From Pelagadaptatus aseana (GTDB taxonomy: Bacteria > Pseudomonadota > Gammaproteobacteria > Pseudomonadales > Cellvibrionaceae): 64,000 bases of DNA. The notes beneath the pieces were generated by a model. The model was not told the DNA's origin. It made no database searches and saw only the letters and a list, made by a program, of their open reading frames with translations. The stretch's first letter is position 1. Each line of letters starts with the position of its first letter. The stretch spans positions 124,001-188,000 of the forward strand of contig BAABNI010000001.1 in the NCBI GenBank assembly GCA_040365065.1. Reading direction: 5' to 3'. Made by a program: the position numbers and the translations under genes. This document shows, in pieces, positions 43,136 through 52,552 of this stretch.

Positions 43136-46100
43136 TCAAGCTGACAGTGCTTGCCGGGATACCGGCAAGCTCCATCCGGTCTGCTGCCACACGCCCAGCA
43201 GAATCAGCAAGACACTCGCCATCAGAGACGCATAGAGCTGCAGGTCTGTGTCGTTATCCATAGGCTGCTGCTCTACTTTTTCCAACTTCTGACCTTCAAC
43301 CTGCTGCGCCGCGGCTTGGGTTGGCTGAGCCATTTCCGGCAGTGATTCCACTGGCGGCTGCAATGTCATATTCAAACCAAACCCCTGAGCCTTGGCATCG
43401 ACATAGTCTTTAAACGCTTCGTTGTCGATAAACACATCGTAGCGATTGGCCAGTTCGATGTAGCGCTCGGTCATGGCCTTGACGGTGTCGTCGTCTGCCG
43501 CCCAGTAATCCTTGCGTACCGCCTCGAGCATGCGTTCCAGAAACTGGGCCTGAGCGGTGGGGTGAACCTGTTCAAACCACTCGTTGATGCCCATGTCGTA
43601 GCTGTCTTGCACATACACTTCGAAGAACTGCTGCCATTGTTCGTCGTGCACATACTCCGGCGCCATCACTTCCCATCCCCAGAAATTATTCATGCGATCG
43701 AGAATCGCCGTAGCGCCGGCATAACCTTCGTTTTGCATCTGTTCAATCCAGCGCGGATGGAAATAACGCGAGCGCAATTCTTTGGCCAGAAAGCGCTCCA
43801 TGGTTTCGGCTTTTTCGGCACCGGCTTTGCGTAAATTGGAGACAAACATTTCCGGAGTCTGTCCGTCGATCTGCCGCACCGCCTGCGCAATACCACCAAA
43901 ATACTGGAAGGGATCGTCGTTGGTTAACAGGGCATAGAGATTCGACGAACGGGAGAAAATCACCCCATCGGTACCGGACAACACCTGTTTGTAGAGATCG
44001 ACGTTCTCGACTTTTTCACTCCAGCGTTTGGCGTCCTTACCAAACCAGAAGCCCATGCGATTCATATAGACATCGGTCATTTTGCTGTCGTCTCCCCAGC
44101 TGCCGGAGTCGAGTGTAGCCGAAGCCAGACCGGTGCCGTAGTTGCCGGTTTCGTTGGAAAAGATGCGCACGGTGGAGAAATAATCCGCATCGGCTTCACT
44201 CACGCCCTCGGCCAATAAACCGGCTTTGATTGTCTGGGCGTTGTCATACAAAGAATTATTGTCTTCTTTTAACTTGGCCACTTCGTCAATCGCCTTGGCC
44301 ATCCACAAGATTACATTGGGAAAAGCGTCGCGGTACAAGCCGGTTGCCGTCAGCGCCACATCCACACGGGGGCGCTTTAACTCAGAGTAGGGAATGATTT
44401 CCGTACCGATCACCTGACCGCTCGGTGCCCACTTGGGACGCACGCCCATGGTTCTCAATACCTGCGCTTCGAGCACACCCTGATGGCGCATGGTTTCCAG
44501 TGACCACAGGGAGAACGCCAACTTATCCGGGTAACGACCATGCTTTTCATAATGCGCAGCGATATTGTCTTCCGCCAGTTTGCTGCCCACTTCCCAGGCC
44601 GCTTTACTTGGAACACGCGCCGGATCAAAACCGATCAGGTTGCAGCCGGTTGGCGCCGCATCCGGATTGCGAATGGGATCGTTGCCATTACAGGGGCGAA
44701 TAAATTCGCCATCCAGTGCCCGCAGCAAATTGGGTAACTCTTCAGTACCCTGGAAGTTGTCCCAATATTTTTTCGCCTTAGCCAAATCTTCACCAAGCTC
44801 TTCTTCTACAACTTCACCCTGTTTCAAAAAACGGGACAGGGTTTGGTAGCCCGGCAGAGCTTCCAATTTCACCGCATCATTCTGATCCATCTTCTGATCG
44901 GCAGGAATGGTCCAGCCCTGATCATTTTCCAATTTAACGGCGCGATCTTTAAACTCGTCACCCAGCATCTGGGCAATGGTGGTGTAGAGATGATCTTGAG
45001 GTGGCACATCACCAAAGGTATGCAAGCCCAGAGGCTGACTCATGCTTGCCAGCGATTGCAGATAATCCTGAATGTCAGGAATCAGCTCGGCAAAGTTGTC
45101 TCTGGCCTGCTCTTCATCTACACCAAAATCCGTCAACATTTTGTGCGTTTGCATCAGGGCAATGGCTTTATCGCGACTCTTCTCTTTGACCGCACCTTCA
45201 TCCAGCTGGGTATAGTCGGCCAGCAATTCCTGCAACTCCGCCAGCTCGCGATAGGTTCCCGCCGCGGCAAAACCCGGAGTCAGATGGCTGATCATGGTGG
45301 CGCGCCCACGACGTTTGGCCTGCATCGCCTCGCCGACGTTATCAATAATGTAGGGGTAGACCACCGGAATATTGCCCACCGCCAGATTGCTGGGGTCGTA
45401 AGCCCAAAGACCGCGCTCTTTACCCGGCAGCCACTCCTGTGAGCCGTGAGTACCCAAATGGATAATGGCATCGGCACCCCAGCTTTCACGTACGTACAAA
45501 TAGGCGGCCAGATAAAAGTGATTAATGGCGGCCTTCATGCTGTGGTACAGCTCCGACTGTTCTTCAGCCGTATCCCCCCGTCCCGGCTGTGGCAGCATAA
45601 TCAGGTTGCCACTTTGCATGCGCGGAATCACAAAGACTTTCTCACCCTTGTAATCCACCAGCATGGCATTCTCTTCGGGTTTACCCCAGCGATCGAGAAT
45701 GGGTTGCTGAACCGCCTGCGGCAATTGCTCAAACCACGCCTGATAGACCGACAGTGGCAGATAATCGGCCATGCCTTGCTGCACCAGCGGTGAAGCATCT
45801 TCAGAACGATAGAAAGGACGCAGCAGCTTGCCCGCACCATCGATGTACCACTGCTCGTCTTCCACGGTAACCGGGTAACCGGCCTGATTCAGGGCGCGGG
45901 AAATCCGCTCCAGCGATTGCGGTACGTTCAAAAATGCGGCACCAATATTTTTTTCACCCGGTGGGTAATTCCACATCATCAACGCCAGTTTCTTTTCGGC
46001 TTTGGGGATATGTTTCAGTCGCGCGTGATTGACAGCGCGATCGGCCAGCGCTTGCAGTTGCTCATCAATGGCCACCTTGCGACCACCGTCGCCCTTGGCT

Positions 46101-47146
46101 GCGAGAATGGTGGCATCGATAACACCGCTGGATTCCGGCATCACCAGAAAGAACGGCGTCATGGTCCCCGAAACCCCGGCGTGATCTTTCAGGAAGGCAT
46201 CACGATCGCCATCGAGGTAGTTGATGGCATGGATCACGGGCACATTCAATTCGGTGAATTCCTGCAAGCGCTTATCCACATAGTGGATTGAGCGATAACC
46301 CACGATCAGATCGACCCAACTCTTGCCATTTTGCATTAACAGGTCGGTGTAGTTCTGATTTTTCTCGACGCCCTCAAAGAAAAAAGCCAGAGCTTTGGCG
46401 CCACGCTGCTCGATGGCCGCCAGCAATTGGTCCACTACACTGGCATCTTCCAATTCAATCACGGAGCGATGCATGGCAACAGCCACAACCGGCTGCGCCG
46501 CTGCGGGAGCCAGCCAGGCCATCATGGTCTCGGCACTGGCGGTGACCCGCTCGGGGTAATCGGGGTGGTACAAACCGATATTGGGCAGCACTGTCGGCGC
46601 CGCAAACTCAACATCGGCGGCGCTCTTTAATTGCAGAATATCAGCGGCCATATAAGCCATCATATTGCGATAGTTTTCTCTACCGCCGCTGCGGTAATAG
46701 TCGATCACCGACTGCGCCTGCTCGCGACTGACATTGACTTGAGTGTTCGCGTCCACCGCCTGACGCACAGAAATAATTTTGGCATTATGCTGGCGGAAAA
46801 TTTCCACAAACGGTCCGAATGCTTTTTGGCTCTGCTCGGCATTGATCATGTCCAGCAACACCAGATCGAAGCGCTGCAGCAGTTGTTGCCAGTGCTCGGT
46901 CTTCAAACCGCGCCCGGACTGGGTCGCCAGACTCATGCCAAAATTTTCAGCCGGGGAGCGCAACATTTCAACGCGCAGCGGACTGCCATGGCCCATCGAC
47001 ACCAACAGAATATTTTTCTCTGCGCCAGCATCGGGCTCCGCCAGCTTGACCGGCATCGCGTGCCGATCCGATTGCGCTGACACACTCACAGACACCAACA
47101 TCATCAAGGCCAAAAACAGGCCTATAAAAGAATTTACGGATTGCAT
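43136..47146 (-). CDS. CobN-like chelatase, exported and membrane-anchored (HmuS-type)
   Basis: 1336 residues, CobN/BchH family. The start has a signal peptide (SFIGLFLALMMLVSVSVSAQ) and the C-terminus a TM helix about 1298-1318 (LQLYASLMASVLLILLGVWQ) after a Pro/Gln-rich linker, so the body is predicted in the periplasm. Family motif HLGTHGSQEWLPGKERG begins at His563. Cobaltochelatase CobN is cytoplasmic and works with CobS and CobT, neither of which is here. The neighbours are tonB, exbBD, an ExbB-like/DUF2149 pair and a heme-type receptor, the same company as HmuS in Bacteroidetes heme loci. The likely role is metal removal from (or insertion into) a tetrapyrrole at the membrane, probably heme; that role is inferred. 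Confidence 0.88.
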   Translation of the reverse strand: MQSVNSFIGLFLALMMLVSVSVSAQSDRHAMPVKLAEPDAGAEKNILLVSMGHGSPLRVEMLRSPAENFGMSLATQSGRGLKTEHWQQLLQRFDLVLLDMINAEQSQKAFGPFVEIFRQHNAKIISVRQAVDANTQVNVSREQAQSVIDYYRSGGRENYRNMMAYMAADILQLKSAADVEFAAPTVLPNIGLYHPDYPERVTASAETMMAWLAPAAAQPVVAVAMHRSVIELEDASVVDQLLAAIEQRGAKALAFFFEGVEKNQNYTDLLMQNGKSWVDLIVGYRSIHYVDKRLQEFTELNVPVIHAINYLDGDRDAFLKDHAGVSGTMTPFFLVMPESSGVIDATILAAKGDGGRKVAIDEQLQALADRAVNHARLKHIPKAEKKLALMMWNYPPGEKNIGAAFLNVPQSLERISRALNQAGYPVTVEDEQWYIDGAGKLLRPFYRSEDASPLVQQGMADYLPLSVYQAWFEQLPQAVQQPILDRWGKPEENAMLVDYKGEKVFVIPRMQSGNLIMLPQPGRGDTAEEQSELYHSMKAAINHFYLAAYLYVRESWGADAIIHLGTHGSQEWLPGKERGLWAYDPSNLAVGNIPVVYPYIIDNVGEAMQAKRRGRATMISHLTPGFAAAGTYRELAELQELLADYTQLDEGAVKEKSRDKAIALMQTHKMLTDFGVDEEQARDNFAELIPDIQDYLQSLASMSQPLGLHTFGDVPPQDHLYTTIAQMLGDEFKDRAVKLENDQGWTIPADQKMDQNDAVKLEALPGYQTLSRFLKQGEVVEEELGEDLAKAKKYWDNFQGTEELPNLLRALDGEFIRPCNGNDPIRNPDAAPTGCNLIGFDPARVPSKAAWEVGSKLAEDNIAAHYEKHGRYPDKLAFSLWSLETMRHQGVLEAQVLRTMGVRPKWAPSGQVIGTEIIPYSELKRPRVDVALTATGLYRDAFPNVILWMAKAIDEVAKLKEDNNSLYDNAQTIKAGLLAEGVSEADADYFSTVRIFSNETGNYGTGLASATLDSGSWGDDSKMTDVYMNRMGFWFGKDAKRWSEKVENVDLYKQVLSGTDGVIFSRSSNLYALLTNDDPFQYFGGIAQAVRQIDGQTPEMFVSNLRKAGAEKAETMERFLAKELRSRYFHPRWIEQMQNEGYAGATAILDRMNNFWGWEVMAPEYVHDEQWQQFFEVYVQDSYDMGINEWFEQVHPTAQAQFLERMLEAVRKDYWAADDDTVKAMTERYIELANRYDVFIDNEAFKDYVDAKAQGFGLNMTLQPPVESLPEMAQPTQAAAQQVEGQKLEKVEQQPMDNDTDLQLYASLMASVLLILLGVWQQTGWSLPVSRQALSA

Positions 47147-47172
47147 AAAGAACTCAGAAAATTGGAGGTAAA

Positions 47173-47478
47173 TTACTCAGGAACATAAACGATGGAACCG
47201 TCGGCCATCTTGTAGGCTACCCCGGCCTTGACGCCGTCACCGGAACCCACCTCGCCGCTGCTCTTGTAGGTCTCGATGGTCTTGCCCTGTTTGACGATCA
47301 TTTCCATATTGGGCTCACCGGCGTTTTTGATGATGGTGACGTTTTCTTCCAGAAAGGGATTCATTGGGTTCTGGGCAATGGCGATCAACAGAGCCGCGAC
47401 CAACACCAGAAACACATCCACCAGATTAACTACCGACAACGCCGGATTGATGCCTTCGTCCTCATCAAGCAACTTCAC
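47173..47478 (-). CDS. DUF2149 membrane protein, ExbD-like
   Basis: 101 residues. One TM helix about 17-36 (VNLVDVFLVLVAALLIAIAQ) after a short cytoplasmic start (MKLLDEDEGINPALS), then a small periplasmic domain ending DGSIVYVPE. Asp21 lies at the start of the helix in the same context as Asp25 of the neighbouring ExbD (LLDVIFILLVF), the proton-carrying residue of ExbD/TolR. It overlaps the ExbB-like gene by 14 bases and precedes the CobN-like gene by 26. Likely an ExbD-type partner of that ExbB-like protein, giving the chelatase its own proton-driven motor; inferred from layout and Asp position. Confidence 0.85.
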   Translation of the reverse strand: MKLLDEDEGINPALSVVNLVDVFLVLVAALLIAIAQNPMNPFLEENVTIIKNAGEPNMEMIVKQGKTIETYKSSGEVGSGDGVKAGVAYKMADGSIVYVPE

Positions 47479-48028
47479 GGAGTTCTACCTCGCTGCACTT
47501 TTCCTGACGCTCGACACTGGCTGAAATGGCCACCAGTTCGGCGGCCAGCCAGCGCTTCTTAACACTGGCAATCCAGAAGGTAATGGAGGCAATCACCAGA
47601 CCGAAAATAACCGCCGAGAAGGCCACAATCAGGTTTTCACTGATCCCCTGAATATTGCCATCGGCCAGGGATTTAAGCGCGGGCCCCATCGGCACCATGG
47701 TGGCGATCAACCCCAGCATCGGCGCCAAACGACTCACGGTGCGAACACCCTCCATCTCTTCCAGCGCTGCCACATCCAGCTCATCGCGACTGACTTCTGC
47801 GTTGGCGCGTTTAAGGGAAACCAACGGATAACCTCTGAGGTCACCGGACTCGTTATGATTCAGCGCATTGCGATAGTGGGTTTTATTTTTACGTCGCTGC
47901 CAGGCCTGACAGGCAAAGGCGCCGCTGGCCATCAAACTGTAGCCGAACAGAATCGCCAACAGGATCAAAACCGGCGCCATAAAAAAGTCCGATATTTGAT
48001 ACATTAATTCTTCAAGATTTCTAATCAT
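47465..48028 (-). CDS. MotA/TolQ/ExbB-family proton channel protein (second ExbB-like)
   Basis: 187 residues. TM helices about 15-38 (FFMAPVLILLAILFGYSLMA) and a C-terminal pair about 105-165, including SRLAPMLGLIATMVPMGPAL and LIVAFSAVIFGLVIASITFW, the core shared by ExbB, TolQ and MotA. Shorter than the ExbB upstream and clearly different in sequence, so it is not a duplicate. Overlaps DUF2149 by 14 bases. Forms, with DUF2149, a probable energising unit for the CobN-like protein. Confidence 0.88.
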   Translation of the reverse strand: MIRNLEELMYQISDFFMAPVLILLAILFGYSLMASGAFACQAWQRRKNKTHYRNALNHNESGDLRGYPLVSLKRANAEVSRDELDVAALEEMEGVRTVSRLAPMLGLIATMVPMGPALKSLADGNIQGISENLIVAFSAVIFGLVIASITFWIASVKKRWLAAELVAISASVERQEKCSEVELREVA

Positions 48029-48058
48029 GGTGTTTCACTTCTGATGGTTTTTAATAAT

Positions 48059-48499
48059 TCAGTTAGAGGTATTCATCACAATATGGGCGGCCGACAAATC
48101 GTGTTTTTGCAACCAGGCAAACAATTTCAGGGTTTTTTCCAGTGATGCATTTTTGTCACCGGAGATAATGATTTCCGGTTGCTTGTCCGCACTTTTCAGC
48201 GCCTGGATTTTTTGTAAGAGAGCTGATTCAAAACCGTGCCAGCCACTGTATTCGGTATCCGCCAGCCCCCATTTATCATTCTCCTTAAACAAGGTGACAG
48301 AGACCTGCTGGTCCACCATCAGACTCTGCGCCTGACCCTCACTATCGGCAGGCAGCGACACCTCCAGGGCCTCGGGGACGGTATTGGCCGTCAACAACAA
48401 GAACACCAGCAGAATAAAAATCACATCCAGCAACGCCGTCATATCCGGAAATGCGGACACACCGGAAGATGCCGCGCCATTTTGCGAACCGGCAATCAT
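48059..48499 (-). CDS. exbD: TonB-system protein ExbD
   Basis: 146 residues. Single TM about 22-40 with the essential Asp25 in ALLDVIFILLVFLLLT, followed by a periplasmic domain (VSVTLFKENDKWGLA, PEIIISGDKNASLE) typical of ExbD. Its ATG overlaps the exbB stop (ATGA). Works with ExbB to harness the proton gradient for TonB. Confidence 0.92.
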   Translation of the reverse strand: MIAGSQNGAASSGVSAFPDMTALLDVIFILLVFLLLTANTVPEALEVSLPADSEGQAQSLMVDQQVSVTLFKENDKWGLADTEYSGWHGFESALLQKIQALKSADKQPEIIISGDKNASLEKTLKLFAWLQKHDLSAAHIVMNTSN

Positions 48500-49158
48500 G
48501 CCAATTGACCTTCAGGCTGATTTTGGAAAACGGCGGGCTTAATAATGTTTTGATCATTTTGTGCGAACTCTTCCAGCTCCAGCGACAAAGAGCATTCATT
48601 GAGGACCTGCGCCATAATCTCAACACGATGATCGCCCCAAATGGAAAATACCTGACTGGCAACCAGCGCCGGAATGGCAATCGCCATACCCAGCGCGGTG
48701 GTGACCATGGCTTCCCACATGCCATCGGCTAATAAGGCTGGCGTGACCGGGCCCGTCACATGGGCAACATTCTGAAACATGCTGATAATACCCAGTACCG
48801 TACCCAACAACCCCAACAGCGGCGCAACAGCACCCAGCAAAGTCAGCCAGCGCGTATGTGCCTGTAATTTGCGACGCTGCTGCTGCAACCAAACACTGAC
48901 TATTTCATCGCGCAGCGCTTTGGATTGATCACGATGCTGATTCAACAATTGCAAACCGGCCATCAGGCCGCTGGCTTTTTTTATGCCTGCCAAATCACCA
49001 CGCTTAAACAGCTCTTTTCCCTGGTCAGCGTTACCAAACCGATACAACAGCGCCACCAGCAAACGCTCAGCAATAATAGCCAACGTCAACACCGAGCAGA
49101 TCAGCAACGGATAAATAACCGGTCCCGCCGACAACATATGTACTTTTAACAGCTCCAT
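48496..49158 (-). CDS. exbB: TonB-system protein ExbB
   Basis: 220 residues. Three TM helices: about 12-32 (GPVIYPLLICSVLTLAIIAE), 105-128 (LTLLGAVAPLLGLLGTVLGI) and 150-175 (MVTTALGMAIAIPALVASQV). The last two hold the conserved ExbB pore residues. Lies 30 bases after tonB and overlaps exbD by 4 bases. Forms the proton channel of the TonB complex. Confidence 0.94.
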   Translation of the reverse strand: MELLKVHMLSAGPVIYPLLICSVLTLAIIAERLLVALLYRFGNADQGKELFKRGDLAGIKKASGLMAGLQLLNQHRDQSKALRDEIVSVWLQQQRRKLQAHTRWLTLLGAVAPLLGLLGTVLGIISMFQNVAHVTGPVTPALLADGMWEAMVTTALGMAIAIPALVASQVFSIWGDHRVEIMAQVLNECSLSLELEEFAQNDQNIIKPAVFQNQPEGQLA

Positions 49159-49188
49159 ATCTCACTCTTTACTTAAATCCCGCCAACC

Positions 49189-49872
49189 CTAGCGGTTAAT
49201 CTGAAACGCCACAGGCACTTCGACCCAGGCCATGACCGGCACATCGTCCACCAGTGCCGCTTTAAATTCCCAACCTTCAACCGCACGCAATGCCGAGTTA
49301 TCCAACAGTGGATAGCCACTGGAGCGCACCAATTTCACTTGTTGGGTCTTACCTTCCTTATTAACCAACGCCTGAACCAGAGCCTCTCCTTGTTGACGCT
49401 TGCGCAAACTCAACTTGGGATAAACCGGCGGCGATGGTCTGCTACGAAAACCCGCCTGCTTCACTACCGGCAAGGATTCCAAACCCGTCACATCCGTCTT
49501 TTTCTCTTGCGCCGAAGCCTTTGCCTGCAACTGCGGAGTTGGCTCTTGAGCAACATCTTCTGGTTGTTTTTCAACAACTTGTTCCGGTTGCTTGCCCTCT
49601 ACTTGAATAACCTTATTTTCAAGCTCTGGTTTTTCAGGTCTGGCTGGATCCGGTAGCGCCTCGACCTTCCTGTCGAAATTTTTTTCTGGCGGCTTGATGG
49701 GCGCAGCCTTTGGTTCTGGAGCAGCCTCAATAGTCACCATCGACAGCGCCATGGAAACAGGCAACTGTTGACTACCCCCGCTGATTTCCAGCGGTTTGAC
49801 TTGATCATTACTTGCCAGCCACAGGTAGTGCATCGCCGCCGACAACAGCAACAGCATTAACCGCCAACTCAT
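49189..49872 (-). CDS. tonB: TonB protein
   Basis: 227 residues. N-terminal TM about 3-20 (WRLMLLLLSAAMHYLWLA), a long Pro/Glu/Lys-rich spacer about 50-140 (APIKPPEKNFDRKVEALPDP), then a TonB C-terminal domain: PPVYPKLSLRKRQQGEALVQ, VKLVRSSGYPLLDNSALRAV and WEFKAALVDDVPV. The TM lacks the usual SxxxH start but has a His (MHYLW). First gene of the exbB-exbD-chelatase operon, divergent from the receptor. Transfers energy to the outer-membrane receptor. Confidence 0.93.
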   Translation of the reverse strand: MSWRLMLLLLSAAMHYLWLASNDQVKPLEISGGSQQLPVSMALSMVTIEAAPEPKAAPIKPPEKNFDRKVEALPDPARPEKPELENKVIQVEGKQPEQVVEKQPEDVAQEPTPQLQAKASAQEKKTDVTGLESLPVVKQAGFRSRPSPPVYPKLSLRKRQQGEALVQALVNKEGKTQQVKLVRSSGYPLLDNSALRAVEGWEFKAALVDDVPVMAWVEVPVAFQINR

Positions 49873-49935
49873 GGGTTATCCCGTCTCAAAAAACTGGCGC
49901 CATCCTATTACGAATAATTCCTATTTGCAAATACG

Positions 49936-49954
49936 AATCTTTATCATTATTATT
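49936..49954. promoter_or_regulatory. Candidate Fur box in the tonB/receptor divergent region
   Basis: AATCTTTATCATTATTATT, 12 of 19 matches to the Fur consensus, in the 155-bp gap between divergent tonB and the receptor. One site could control both operons. Confidence 0.55.
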
Positions 49955-50027
49955 TTTGCGATTGAAACATGGCGATCGGCTTGTTGAGCGATCGCCCTAT
50001 AAAACAAAACCAAAGGAAGCAACCATC

Positions 50028-52358
50028 GTGAACAAGCACCAACGCTCGCCACTGTCCGCCGCCATTATCATGGCGCTGGCAGCCAACTCTTACGCTGACA
50101 GCCCTATCGGAAACCAGACCAAAGAGGCCGGCTATACCTTCTCGCTGGATAAAGTGACGGTTGCCGCCACACTGACCGAGCAGAAGATTGAGGATGTGGC
50201 CAATACCGTCACGGTCATTGATCAGGAAGCCATGAACAGAGCCAGCGCCACCGACATTCGCGACATGCTGCGCTATGAGCCCGGTGTTGAAGTAGGCTCC
50301 TCCGGCCGCTTTGGCCTGGATGGCTTTAATATCCGCGGCATGGATGGCAATCAGGTCAAGATCGTGGTGGATGGCGTTGATCAGAGCAAAGCCTTTAACC
50401 CCGGCGGCGATTTTCAGCAGGTCAATCGCAACCTGTTTGACATTGATGCCATGAAGCAGGTCGACATCGTCAAGGGTCCGGCCTCGAGCCTGTATGGCAG
50501 TAACGCCATTGGCGGTGTGGTGTCTTTCACTACCAAGGATCCCTACGATTATCTTTCCGCCAGCGGCGATGATTCCTACGGCTCACTGAAGACCCAGTAC
50601 ACCAGTGAAAACGAAGGTACCCACACCACCGCCACGCTGGCCAACCGTAGCGGCCAACTGGAAAGCCTGCTGGTTTACACCCACCGCGATTACAAGGAAA
50701 CCGACAATCAGGGCAGCGTTGGTGGTGAAGGCGAGTCGCGCACCAAGGCCAATCCGCTCGACAGCCGCAGCGACAACATTCTGGCCAAGCTGCAATACCA
50801 GATTAACGACGCCCACCGGGTGGGTCTGACCTTTGAGCAGAATACAATAGACACCGACATCAATAACCTGCGTGGCAACTACGTTAATGATTTCAGTGTC
50901 TTCTTTGGTAACCCCGCCGGCACCGACGGGATTGCCTATTCCGACAACCGCTCGGAAGATGCTTACGAGCGCACCCGCATCGGCTTCGAGCATGAATGGC
51001 AGGCCGGACTGTCGGCATTTGACAGCCTATCCTGGTCCTACAACCAGCAGGAAACCATCAGCGAGCACAATACCTTCGACTCGATTGTGCCCTTTGGCTG
51101 GGGCGCTTTTATGGTGTCCGGTGACGGCCCTCGGGAAAATAACTACAGCAACGAAGAAGACAGCAAGCAGCTGACAGCCCAGTTTGTAAAAGCCATCAAC
51201 AACCACACCATCACCTACGGTTTTAACTGGGAAAATACCGATGCTGTTAACGAGACCGGCCGGGTTTACACCAATGGCAGCTCAGCCCCGGAAACCAACC
51301 GTTACTACCCCAAGGTTGAAAGCGAGTCGCGCGGCATTTTTATTCAGGATCAGATCAGCCTACTCAATGGCAGCCTGACCCTGACTCCCGCAGTGCGTTA
51401 CGATGAGTTTGAAGCCAAACCCAAAGCCGATGCCATCTTTGACGAACAGTTCGACAAGCACGACAGCGATAAAATTTCCGGTCGACTTGGGGCAGTCTAT
51501 AAGCTCAATCAGGACTGGGCCGTCTTCGGTCAATACGCTCAGGGCTTTAAAACTCCGGACCTTGGCGATATGTATTACGCCCGCAACGGCGGCGACTATC
51601 TGAGTCTGTCGAATCCGGATTTGAAACCGGAAGAAAGTGATTCGTTTGAAGTCGGCGTGCGCTTCCAGTCCGAGGTTGCCAGCGTCGAAGTTTCAGCTTT
51701 CTACAACGACTACAAGAACTTTATCGATACTGTCGAACTGGGCACCCAATACGATTACAACGGTGACGGTGACCTGCTCGACGGCCCGGGTGTGGATGAC
51801 TTTTCCAATGGCGTCACGCAACGGGTGAACATTTCCGAAGCCACCATCAAAGGCATCGAGTTGCGTTCTTCTGTCTGGCTCGATGAAACCCTCGGCGCAC
51901 CATCTGGTACGTCTCTGACCGCGAGCATTGCTTACGCCGACGGCGAAGGCAAAAGTGATCAGGAGGGTACCGAGCCGCTCAACAGCATCGCGCCATTAAA
52001 AGCCGTATTCGGTCTGGATTATCAGGCACCGAATGGCACCTGGGGATCCACCCTCAGCTGGACGCTGGTTGACGGCAAAGACTCCAGTGACCTGCCGGAC
52101 ATCTCTACCGATACCAACCCCGATGTGGTTCAGTTTGCCACCCCCGGTTATGGTTTGGTGGACCTGACGGCGTTTTATAAACCCATGGAGCAACTGACCA
52201 TCAGCGGCGGCATTTATAATCTGGGAGATAAAAAATACTGGGTGCATGAAGACGTCCGTGGCGTAGGGGTCGGTGGTCTCGATGGTGCCGAGGATTATAT
52301 TGATCGTTACACCCAACCGGGTCGCAACTTCTCAGTGAGCGCTGTGTACAGTTTTTAA
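50028..52358 (+). CDS. TonB-dependent receptor of the heme/hemoglobin family
   Basis: 776 residues from GTG 50028, which has an AAGGAAG site 8 bases upstream; the open frame continues upstream through the Fur box and is not coding. Signal peptide about 1-23 (...NSYADS), TonB box-like SLDKVTVAAT, plug about 40-170 (DMLRYEPGVEV, NIRGMDGNQVKIVVDGVDQS, VDIVKGPASSLYGSNAIGGV), barrel to the C-terminal Phe (FSVSAVYSF). Has FRAP-like FGQYAQGFKTPDLGDMYYA and NPNL-like NPDLKPE boxes (about 505-535) used by heme receptors. The His that normally lies between these boxes is not present. Neighbours support heme or a related porphyrin as ligand. Confidence 0.88.
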   Translation: MNKHQRSPLSAAIIMALAANSYADSPIGNQTKEAGYTFSLDKVTVAATLTEQKIEDVANTVTVIDQEAMNRASATDIRDMLRYEPGVEVGSSGRFGLDGFNIRGMDGNQVKIVVDGVDQSKAFNPGGDFQQVNRNLFDIDAMKQVDIVKGPASSLYGSNAIGGVVSFTTKDPYDYLSASGDDSYGSLKTQYTSENEGTHTTATLANRSGQLESLLVYTHRDYKETDNQGSVGGEGESRTKANPLDSRSDNILAKLQYQINDAHRVGLTFEQNTIDTDINNLRGNYVNDFSVFFGNPAGTDGIAYSDNRSEDAYERTRIGFEHEWQAGLSAFDSLSWSYNQQETISEHNTFDSIVPFGWGAFMVSGDGPRENNYSNEEDSKQLTAQFVKAINNHTITYGFNWENTDAVNETGRVYTNGSSAPETNRYYPKVESESRGIFIQDQISLLNGSLTLTPAVRYDEFEAKPKADAIFDEQFDKHDSDKISGRLGAVYKLNQDWAVFGQYAQGFKTPDLGDMYYARNGGDYLSLSNPDLKPEESDSFEVGVRFQSEVASVEVSAFYNDYKNFIDTVELGTQYDYNGDGDLLDGPGVDDFSNGVTQRVNISEATIKGIELRSSVWLDETLGAPSGTSLTASIAYADGEGKSDQEGTEPLNSIAPLKAVFGLDYQAPNGTWGSTLSWTLVDGKDSSDLPDISTDTNPDVVQFATPGYGLVDLTAFYKPMEQLTISGGIYNLGDKKYWVHEDVRGVGVGGLDGAEDYIDRYTQPGRNFSVSAVYSF

Positions 52359-52383
52359 TTCTTGTGATTATCAGCGTACTTTC

Positions 52384-52412
52384 AACGGCAGCCTTTTATG
52401 GCTGCCGTTTTT
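52384..52412 (+). terminator. Rho-independent terminator of the heme-type receptor
   Basis: Perfect 10-bp stem AACGGCAGCC / GGCTGCCGTT, loop TTTTAT, followed by a T-run; 25 bases after the receptor stop. Confidence 0.92.
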
Positions 52413-52552
52413 GGTTCTGTCGTAAAGAGTTGTTCTGTGTTTGTTTCGTTTCGGGATCCATGGCTATTGCTTGTTGCCGAAAAGCAGGACAAGATCAGGT
52501 CCGCCATAAGACAGCTGCCATCCCCCAACACTTGAAGCCACATCGCCCCCCT

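Noticed and set aside
43148..43169. 9-bp hairpin GCTTGCCGG-GATA-CCGGCAAGC as a terminator
   Set aside because: Lies inside the last codons of the CobN-like gene and has no U-run on either strand; may stabilise the convergent mRNA ends but is not a clear terminator.
43136..47146. Cobaltochelatase of B12 synthesis
   Set aside because: Export signal, C-terminal anchor, TonB/Exb neighbours and absence of CobS/CobT or other cob genes point to a different, envelope role.
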